Positions 5,507-10,338 of a stretch of DNA of 10,338 nucleotides are shown piece after piece. The stretch's first letter is position 1; every line of letters begins with the position of its first letter. The DNA is taken from positions 1 through 10,338 of the forward strand of contig DASUFP010000105.1 of the NCBI GenBank assembly GCA_036274495.1. Direction: 5' to 3'. Source of the stretch: DASUFP01 sp036274495. GTDB taxonomy: Bacteria; Bacteroidota; Bacteroidia; AKYH767-A; OLB10. The translations under genes were made by a program, and so were the position numbers. The notes beneath the pieces were generated by a model. The model ran no database searches. It was not told the origin of the DNA and worked only from the letters and a program-made list of their open reading frames with translations.

Positions 5507-5798
5507 ATAAATGTGTAGCATGGTGCACAATTTGCCGGATGCTTTCTGATTGGCCGGCGTATAGATAAAATAAAAGCTTAATCGGCTGATGATGAAAGTG
5601 ATCTATCCTCTGATTTTTGATAATAAAATGACTAAGATTTGATACTGATCAGGCCTGAATTGTTGAATTAGATAGTGCTTTCAAATCTGAATCGGATATT
5701 ACTGCCCCGGTTAAAATTGAAGTTTGGTGAAAATTGAATTATATTATATATTGCGCTGGTTGGTAACGTTATCTCAGCCATTGAATCAGCAATACTAT
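5507..5798. other. AT-rich intergenic region, no gene recognised
   Basis: About 290 bp between the hairpin array and the outer-membrane protein gene. I find no convincing open frame, tRNA or CRISPR unit. Small elements are a perfect 10-bp palindrome TCAGGCCTGA (5649-5658) and an inverted pair GCCGG/CCGGC (5534-5558). No exact TAnnTTTG box stands before the downstream gene; the nearest approach is TAAAATTG near 5712-5719, one mismatch. The open frame entering the next gene from 5724 reads as filler without a signal peptide at its start. Confidence 0.5.
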
Positions 5799-6611
5799 AT
5801 GTTTAAGAATTATTTTTTGATACTGGCAATCTTTTTGATCAATTTTAGTGCAAAAGCTCAATTAAGAAAGTGTGAATTGCAGGTCGGTATTGGTAATAAT
5901 GGACAGATTGAGCGCGCTATCAATGATTATTATTATGAATTGAGTCCTTTGTATCTGATGGATTATACCAGTAAAGGTGAATTCTCAACTTTCAAATATA
6001 ACATCGGATTAATCTTGAATTTCAACAATCACATTGGCATGAGATTAAGATATGGCCGCTCCAAAACCGAAAATACGTACGATTATAATTCTTCAGATCT
6101 TGATGGCGTGTTTCAAATCGATCAGCTGATTACCAATCTCAATACTGCATTGCGTTTAAGTGATGGATTTGGTAAATTTCGTTTTTCTACAGGACTGGAA
6201 TTGGTTTTTTACAGGGTAAGTAACTTTAATTTTAGTTTTGATGGTGTCGAGAGTATCTATTCTGGTAATTCTATCAATTATCTGAAACACAACTTAAGGG
6301 TTGTTGCTGATGGAGGTAAAGCGATCGGCATAAATAATTTTCTGGAAATAGAATACCCCTTTTCGAATCGGTTTGCCTTTGGGGCATCTGCCAGTTATGG
6401 ACTTATGTATGCCAAATTTGGTGATCAAGTTTCCGTAACCGATAAACGCTCCAATATTTCGTCCTCTACTTACTTTTCCAATTCTACCAACGATTACAAA
6501 AGTTATAAATCGAAATATTTCAGCGCTCCGGAAATCATGTTTCACCTTATTATAAAGTTCGGCAAAGAGTTGAATCCTTCAGATCCCTCCTCAACTTCGG
6601 TTACGAAATAA
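5799..6611 (+). CDS. Secreted, probable beta-barrel outer-membrane protein
   Basis: 270 residues from the ATG at 5799; the frame is open back to 5724, but the 5799 start puts a signal peptide, MFKNYFLILAIFLINFSAKA followed by Gln21 (cleavage after AKA), at the very N-terminus. The mature part has alternating hydrophobic/polar strands with aromatics: YNIGLILNFNNHIGMRLRYG (67-86), FRFSTGLELVFYRVSNFNFS (108-127), FLEIEYPFSNRFAFGASASY (171-190), GLMYAKFG (191-198) and IMFHLIIKFGKEL (246-258). This resembles the small OMP beta-barrel families of Bacteroidota (PF13568-like), function unknown. A low-complexity Ser/Pro/Thr tail follows the last strand. The gene is visibly AT-richer than neighbours (22 of 60 G/C at 6001-6060 against 28 of 60 in pnp at 9301-9360), which may mark different origin or weaker selection. 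It stands alone: noncoding DNA upstream, a convergent gene downstream, no Shine-Dalgarno site. What it binds or carries is unknown. Confidence 0.8.
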   Translation: MFKNYFLILAIFLINFSAKAQLRKCELQVGIGNNGQIERAINDYYYELSPLYLMDYTSKGEFSTFKYNIGLILNFNNHIGMRLRYGRSKTENTYDYNSSDLDGVFQIDQLITNLNTALRLSDGFGKFRFSTGLELVFYRVSNFNFSFDGVESIYSGNSINYLKHNLRVVADGGKAIGINNFLEIEYPFSNRFAFGASASYGLMYAKFGDQVSVTDKRSNISSSTYFSNSTNDYKSYKSKYFSAPEIMFHLIIKFGKELNPSDPSSTSVTK

Positions 6612-6676
6612 CCGGTCATTTCTTCAGATTATTTGCTGAATTGAAGGTTTGTGAGTAACAAAATCCGGTACAAATG

Positions 6677-6701
6677 AAAAAACCCTTCGTTGCCGAAGGG
6701 T
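6677..6701 (-). terminator. Intrinsic terminator of rpoD
   Basis: On the minus strand ACCCTTCG, loop GCAA, CGAAGGGT, then TTTTT: an 8-bp stem closed by a GNRA tetraloop with a U tract. It lies 32 bp after the rpoD stop. On the plus strand the stem is followed by ACTAATC, so it is not a good terminator for the convergent outer-membrane protein gene. Confidence 0.88.
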
Positions 6702-6732
6702 ACTAATCATGATGAAATTGTTTCTTGAATTA

Positions 6733-7596
6733 TTATCCCAGGTAGGACTTTAAGATTTTACTTCTTGAAGTATGTTTCAGTCTTCTGATTGCTTTTTCTT
6801 TGATCTGGCGGACTCTTTCACGGGTCAGTTCAAACCGCTCACCAATCTCTTCAAGTGTCATCGAAGGTTCGTCGGTAAGTCCGTAATAAAGTCTTATCAC
6901 ATCCGCTTCACGAGGCGTAAGCGTACACAAGGCTCTTTCAATTTCACGGCGCAATGATTCCGAAAGCAGCATTGAATCCGGAGACTGGTTATCTTCTCCC
7001 GGAATAAGGTCAAGCAGGTTACCGTCTTCGCCCTGAAGCAATGGTGCATCCATAGAGATATGACGGCCGGATGAGCGCATGGTATCGCGGATATCATCGG
7101 TAGAGATTTTCAATATTTCAGAAATTTCACCATTGGTTGGTTCCCTTTCAAAATCCTGTTCCAGTTGTGAAAAGGTTTTGTTGATCTTATTGATAAAACC
7201 AATTTTGTTTAGCGGCAAACGCACTATACGCGATTGTTCAGCCAGCGCCTGCAAAATTGATTGTCGGATCCACCAAACCGCATATGAAATAAATTTAAAG
7301 CCTCTGGTTTCATCAAATCGTTGTGCTGCTTTAATAAGCCCCAGATTACCCTCATTAATAAGGTCACCTAATGTCAGACCCTGGTTCTGATATTGTTTTG
7401 CTACTGATACCACAAATCGCAGATTTGCTTTGGTAAGCAGTTCAAGTGCTTTTTGGTCACCCTGTTTAATACGGCGTGCAAGTGCTACTTCCTGTTCGGC
7501 ATTAATCAATGTTACCTTTCCTATTTCCTGCAAATACTTGTCAAGCGATTGTGTCTCGCGGTTGGTAACCTGTTTTGTAATTTTTAGTTGTCTCAT
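6733..7596 (-). CDS. rpoD: RNA polymerase primary sigma factor (RpoD/SigA type)
   Basis: 287 residues from the ATG at 7596. An in-frame ATG 33 bp upstream would add MTNQTCENRTT, but MRQLKITK is the usual start of this protein in Bacteroidota. Directs core RNA polymerase to housekeeping promoters. Region 1.2 is at about 16-50 (SLDKYLQEIG). Region 2 at about 51-125 has RFVVSVAKQYQ, DLINEGNLGLIKA, and the -10/-7-reading, DNA-melting part GFKFISYAVWWIRQSI (99-114). Region 3 spans about 130-205 (SMDAPL, DLIPGED). Region 4 (about 215-280) ends with helix-turn-helix TLEEIGERFELTRERVRQIK (247-266), which reads the -33 element. Region 1.1 is absent, as in the short primary sigma of this phylum, which reads TTG-N19-TAnnTTTG promoters; boxes of that kind occur elsewhere in this window. 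It lies downstream of pnp but is separated by 255 bp with several hairpins, so it is likely transcribed separately. Confidence 0.97.
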   Translation of the reverse strand: MRQLKITKQVTNRETQSLDKYLQEIGKVTLINAEQEVALARRIKQGDQKALELLTKANLRFVVSVAKQYQNQGLTLGDLINEGNLGLIKAAQRFDETRGFKFISYAVWWIRQSILQALAEQSRIVRLPLNKIGFINKINKTFSQLEQDFEREPTNGEISEILKISTDDIRDTMRSSGRHISMDAPLLQGEDGNLLDLIPGEDNQSPDSMLLSESLRREIERALCTLTPREADVIRLYYGLTDEPSMTLEEIGERFELTRERVRQIKEKAIRRLKHTSRSKILKSYLG

Positions 7597-7700
7597 CGTT
7601 GTCCTGTTCTCACATGTTTGGTTGGTCAAACGCCATCACCCAAACAGGGTTACAGCGTTCGGCATCCATCCTTTCAATCGGGGTGTAAGTTGTTTGTAAG

Positions 7701-7723
7701 AAAAGGCACTCAGAATGCCTTTT
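7701..7723. terminator. Hairpin AAAAGGCA/TGCCTTTT upstream of rpoD
   Basis: Perfect 8-bp stem AAAAGGCA (7701-7708) / TGCCTTTT (7716-7723) with a 7-nt loop. It has T runs on the 3' side on both strands, so it could stop transcripts coming from pnp before they enter rpoD. It could also be a leader structure of the rpoD mRNA, since the rpoD start point is unknown. Confidence 0.55.
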
Positions 7724-7757
7724 CGATTCAACGGGATGTAAGAAACCGGGTCCCAAA

Positions 7758-7795
7758 ATGCCAAAACCCGCTATTATAGCGGGTTTTGGTGGCAT
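7758..7795 (-). terminator. Strong hairpin, probable pnp terminator
   Basis: AAAACCCGCTA (7763-7773) pairs perfectly with TAGCGGGTTTT (7777-7787) around a 3-nt loop, and ATGCC/GGCAT (7758-7762 / 7791-7795) extends the stem past a 3-nt bulge. On the minus strand the core is followed by TTTT, then GGCATTTT. It lies 57 bp after the pnp stop and is the strongest structure between pnp and rpoD. Confidence 0.7.
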
Positions 7796-7820
7796 GTAAG
7801 GTGTTTTACGAAAAGCAAGA

Positions 7821-7840
7821 ACCGGTAATAAATTAACCGG
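7821..7840. terminator. Weak hairpin directly after pnp
   Basis: CCGGT (7822-7826) pairs with ACCGG (7836-7840); inner AAT/ATT can extend it past a bulged base. On the minus strand, 12 bp after the pnp stop, it is followed by TTCTTGCTTTTC, a poor U tract. On the plus strand ATTTTTTT follows, but no plus-strand gene precedes it. It may protect the pnp mRNA 3' end or be incidental. Confidence 0.35.
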
Positions 7841-7851
7841 ATTTTTTTGTA

Positions 7852-10059
7852 CTATTGGTCGGTAGGGACCTGCCTCGGAGGCTTCGAGCCCTGTCCGCGT
7901 GAACGGTCGCCCTCTTCTCTCCGCTGGGGTTCTTTGTACCCTTCGGGCTTTGGCAACATTGCCTTGCGGGATAGTTTTAACTTGCCTGTTTTCTTATCAA
8001 TATCAATAAGCTTGACTTCAATTTTGTCACCTTCTTTAAAGAGGCCGTCCATACTTTCCAGACGGTCCCATGAAATTTCAGAAATATGTAACAAGCCATC
8101 TTTTCCCGGAAGTATTTCAACAAATGCACCATAAGTCATTATGGAACGAATCTTTCCCTCATATACTTCTCCAACTTCAGGAACCTGAACTATAGCTCTG
8201 ATTCTCCTTTTTACCTCATCAATGGAGGCCTTGTTAGCGGAGGCGATTTCAACATGCCCGATACCATCAATCTCTTCGATAGTTATGGTAGCTCCTGTTT
8301 CACGCTGCATTTCCTGGATAATCTTGCCACCGGGACCGATGATAGCTCCTATAAATTCTTTTTCAACTTTCAGTTTTTCAATTCTCGGAGCATGCGGTTT
8401 GTAGTCGGAAGCAGGAACGGAGATCGTCTTGTTCATCTCATTTAATATGTGCATGCGACCCTCCTTAGCCTGCAACAATGCCTGCAGCATTATATCGAAG
8501 GCCAGTCCATGAACTTTCAGATCCATTTGGGTGGCACAAATACCTTTGTCGGTACCCGTAACTTTAAAATCCATGTCGCCCAGGTGATCTTCATCACCAA
8601 GTATGTCAGAAAGCACGGCGTGGCGGGTTCCATCGGTGATAAGTCCCATGGCAATGCCCGAAACGCCGCTTTTGATTTTTACTCCGGCATCCATAAGTGC
8701 CATTGACCCGGCACAAACTGTTGCCATAGAAGAGGATCCGTTTGACTCCAGAATATCGGATACTACACGTATAGTATAAGGACACACATCATCGCCGGGA
8801 AGCACCTTTTTAAGGGATCTCATTGCCAGATTGCCGTGTCCAACTTCGCGACGTCCCAGTCCTCTGTTTGGTTTTACTTCACCCGTTGAAAATCCTGGAA
8901 AGTTATAGTGGAGTAAAAATTTGTTAGTGCCTTCTATCATCACGCCGTCAATAATCTGCTCGTCCATTTTTGTTCCGAGTGTTACTGTGGTTAATGATTG
9001 TGTTTCACCTCTTGTAAATACTGCTGATCCGTGGGGTGAGGGAAGATATCCTACCTCTGTCCAGATGGGACGAATTTCGGTAAGACTTCTGCCGTCAAGA
9101 CGTTTTTTGGTGTCGAGTACCATGTTACGCACGGCTTCTTTCTCGACATCGTGAAAGTAATGGTTGATCAGAGCCGATTTTTCGCTTAATTCTTCAGGTG
9201 AGAATTGCGTTTTAAATTCCTCAAGAATGGCGTTAAAGTTATCGCGGCGCACCTGCTTGTTGGCATTACCCTGAGCAGCGGCCTCATATGCTTTCCGGTA
9301 GGTTGCTTCACGAACTTTGGCACGAAGTTCTTCATCGTGTACTTCGTGGCTGTATTCTCTTTTGGCCACATTGCCGGTCATTTCACGCAATTCAAGCTGC
9401 GCCTGGCACTGCAACTTTATGGCTTCGTGTGCAAACTTGATGGCATCAACCATTTCGGTTTCCGAAACTTCACTCATTTCACCCTCTACCATCACAACGT
9501 CTTTCATGCTTCCAGCAACCAACAGGTCCATATCAGCACGCTCCATTTCACTTATAGGAGGGTTAATTTTAAATGCTCCGTCGATGCGGGCAACACGAAC
9601 TTCAGAGATGGGTCCGTTAAACGGTATATCGGAGATGGTAATAGCAGCTGATGCAGCTAATCCGGCAAGGGTATCAGGCGATACATCCTTGTCAGCAGAT
9701 ATCATACTTATCATTACCTGTGTGTCGGCGTGGTAATCATCAGGAAACAGCGGGCGCAATGCTCTGTCAACAAGACGTGAAATAAGAATTTCATATTCAG
9801 AAAGCCTTGCTTCGCGCTTGAAGAAACCACCCGGAAAACGACCTGCCGCAGCAAATTTTTCCTGGTAATCTACTGATAAGGGAAGGAAGTCGGTTCCTTC
9901 ACGAATAGTTTTTGCTGATACAACAGTAGCAAGAAGCATGCATTCTCCCATTCTTACTACAACAGAACCATCTGCCTGTTTTGCTAATTTACCTGTTTCA
10001 ATAGAAACCGACCGACCATCGGCCAGCTGAAAAGTTTTTGTAATTCCTGTTTTTGACAT
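7852..10059 (-). CDS. pnp: Polyribonucleotide nucleotidyltransferase (PNPase)
   Basis: 735 residues, near the family norm with a slightly long tail. Degrades RNA 3' to 5' by phosphorolysis, releasing nucleoside diphosphates; a cytoplasmic trimer. First RNase PH domain about 10-145, with RFPGGFFKREARLSEYEILI (74-93). Helical linker about 150-320. Second, catalytic RNase PH domain about 322-550: VFTRGETQ (347-354), GRREVGHGNLA (402-412), ESNGSSSMATVCAG (438-451) for phosphate binding, and ILGDEDHLGDMDFK with metal acids Asp489 and Asp495. KH domain about 555-620 with IIGPGGK (573-579), then S1 domain about 630-698 (GKIRSIMTYGAFVEILPGKDGLLHIS region). A basic, disordered tail (QRREEGDRSRGQGSKPPRQ) follows. 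The start is supported by AGAGG 4 bp before the ATG, a rare clear Shine-Dalgarno site here. It follows rpsO, a widely conserved pairing; a terminator in the gap suggests partial read-through or a separate promoter. Confidence 0.98.
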   Translation of the reverse strand: MSKTGITKTFQLADGRSVSIETGKLAKQADGSVVVRMGECMLLATVVSAKTIREGTDFLPLSVDYQEKFAAAGRFPGGFFKREARLSEYEILISRLVDRALRPLFPDDYHADTQVMISMISADKDVSPDTLAGLAASAAITISDIPFNGPISEVRVARIDGAFKINPPISEMERADMDLLVAGSMKDVVMVEGEMSEVSETEMVDAIKFAHEAIKLQCQAQLELREMTGNVAKREYSHEVHDEELRAKVREATYRKAYEAAAQGNANKQVRRDNFNAILEEFKTQFSPEELSEKSALINHYFHDVEKEAVRNMVLDTKKRLDGRSLTEIRPIWTEVGYLPSPHGSAVFTRGETQSLTTVTLGTKMDEQIIDGVMIEGTNKFLLHYNFPGFSTGEVKPNRGLGRREVGHGNLAMRSLKKVLPGDDVCPYTIRVVSDILESNGSSSMATVCAGSMALMDAGVKIKSGVSGIAMGLITDGTRHAVLSDILGDEDHLGDMDFKVTGTDKGICATQMDLKVHGLAFDIMLQALLQAKEGRMHILNEMNKTISVPASDYKPHAPRIEKLKVEKEFIGAIIGPGGKIIQEMQRETGATITIEEIDGIGHVEIASANKASIDEVKRRIRAIVQVPEVGEVYEGKIRSIMTYGAFVEILPGKDGLLHISEISWDRLESMDGLFKEGDKIEVKLIDIDKKTGKLKLSRKAMLPKPEGYKEPQRREEGDRSRGQGSKPPRQVPTDQ

Positions 10060-10092
10060 TTTTCCTCTTTTTATTTTATGGCATCGTTAAAC

Positions 10093-10121
10093 AAAAAAAG
10101 GCAATGCTCTGATTGCCTTTT
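10093..10121 (-). terminator. Intrinsic terminator/attenuator between rpsO and pnp
   Basis: On the minus strand AAAAGGCAAT, loop CAGAGC, ATTGCCTTTT: a 10-bp stem running into a 7-base T tract (plus-strand A 10093-10099). It lies 28 bp after the rpsO stop and 33 bp before the pnp ATG. Read-through would be needed for co-transcription, as is known for the rpsO-pnp operon of enteric bacteria. Confidence 0.85.
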
Positions 10122-10149
10122 AAATTTACTAAATATTTTTATGAGCTTG

Positions 10150-10338
10150 TTATTTTCTGATGTTAAGCTCACCTATTATCTTTCTGTACCGAATGATATC
10201 TGTTTTGGTGAGAAAATCAAGAAGGCTGCGCCTCTTTCCAACCAGTCTGATGAGCGAACGTTGTGTCGCAAAATCCTTTGGCTGAATTTTGAGATGCTCC
10301 GTCATGGAGTTAATTCTTTCTGTAAACATGGCAATCTG
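10150..10338 (-). CDS. rpsO: 30S ribosomal protein S15, N-terminal part beyond window
   Basis: The last 62 residues plus stop of S15, a small-subunit protein that binds 16S rRNA early in assembly. Read on the minus strand from the right edge: QIAMFTERINSMTEHL, then PKDFATQRSLIRLVGKRRSL (20-39), LDFLTKTDIIRYRKIIGELN (40-59), IRK and stop. The LVGKRR...LDFL...YR pattern is diagnostic. S15 is about 89 residues, so roughly 27 are missing, beyond the window. No in-frame start codon belonging to the gene lies within the window. Gene order rpsO-pnp is conserved widely in bacteria. Confidence 0.96.
   Translation of the reverse strand, partial: QIAMFTERINSMTEHLKIQPKDFATQRSLIRLVGKRRSLLDFLTKTDIIRYRKIIGELNIRK

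Larger units (their letters stand above)
7684..7800. repeat. Four TGTAAG copies around hairpins in the pnp-rpoD gap
   Basis: TGTAAG occurs at 7684-7689, 7695-7700, 7737-7742 and 7795-7800 (CTTACA on the minus strand, the sense strand for both flanking genes). Three of the copies directly border the two hairpins at 7701-7723 and 7758-7795; copies 3 and 4 share the longer ATGTAAG. No known factor is recognised for this site; it may be chance or a remnant of duplication. Confidence 0.4.

Noticed and set aside
5649..5658. Palindrome TCAGGCCTGA as an operator
   Set aside because: It is an isolated 10-bp palindrome about 140 bp from the nearest start codon with no adjacent promoter; such sites are common by chance.
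5724..5798. Earlier start for the outer-membrane protein gene
   Set aside because: The 25 extra residues precede a typical signal peptide that must be N-terminal; the ATG at 5799 is the better start.
5253..5800. Integrated mobile element with the ssrA 3' end as attachment site
   Set aside because: There is no integrase, no transposase and no second copy of the ssrA end in the window. Only base composition hints at it, so it is kept as a weak finding rather than a feature.
7597..7629. Earlier ATG for rpoD adding 11 residues
   Set aside because: The protein family in this phylum starts at MRQLKITK, and the added residues look unrelated to it.
7610..7669. Possible 19-residue leader peptide (MDAERCNPVW...) ending 13 bp before rpoD
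   Set aside because: GAAAGG directly abuts the ATG with no proper spacing, there is no repeated regulatory codon, and the frame is open further upstream through the hairpins, so it is probably chance.
8921..9736. Several plus-strand open frames opposite pnp
   Set aside because: The minus-strand frame is an intact, fully recognisable PNPase; the opposite frames have no family features and are shadows.

Overview
The window looks like a chromosomal segment of a member of the Bacteroidota. Evidence: a short RpoD lacking region 1.1 that starts MRQLKITK, the form typical of that phylum; several -7 boxes matching TAnnTTTG, the motif that sigma factor reads; a lipoprotein with the LSCKK lipobox; few Shine-Dalgarno sequences; and a tmRNA whose tag ends LAA and whose 3' CCA is not encoded. 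Genus cannot be settled from the sequence. Most genes are ordinary housekeeping genes and I see no obvious defence, mobile or secretion system.

Layout, left to right. (1) The 3' part of ahcY (S-adenosylhomocysteine hydrolase, +) ends at a symmetric hairpin that can also stop the opposing gene. (2) A minus-strand block at 1143-2740 holds a small lipoprotein with a Rieske-like fold lacking the histidine ligands, a Rossmann oxidoreductase of the F420-dependent NADP oxidoreductase family, and a MarR regulator. The last two form a likely operon headed by a perfect palindrome that overlaps the -33 box, so autoregulation is likely. (3) rpe (+) runs tail to tail into a saccharopine/alanine dehydrogenase-like gene (-); the two coding regions overlap by 15 bp. 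(4) ssrA (tmRNA, +, 4856-5252) is followed by its terminator and a five-copy, exactly 47-bp tandem array of small hairpins (5265-5472). About 300 bp of AT-rich sequence without a recognisable gene follows, then an AT-rich orphan gene for a secreted, probably beta-barrel, outer-membrane protein (+). (5) A minus-strand information-processing block reads rpsO (partial), pnp, rpoD. Intrinsic terminators or stable hairpins separate each pair, and rpoD has its own terminator with a GCAA tetraloop.

Functionally, rpsO-pnp is the widely conserved ribosomal protein S15/polynucleotide phosphorylase pair, rpoD supplies the main sigma factor, ssrA rescues stalled ribosomes, ahcY serves the activated methyl cycle and rpe the pentose phosphate pathway. 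The points most worth a second look are the hairpin array behind ssrA, the histidine-less Rieske-like lipoprotein, the hairpin/TGTAAG arrangement between pnp and rpoD, and the operator-promoter overlap at the MarR gene.
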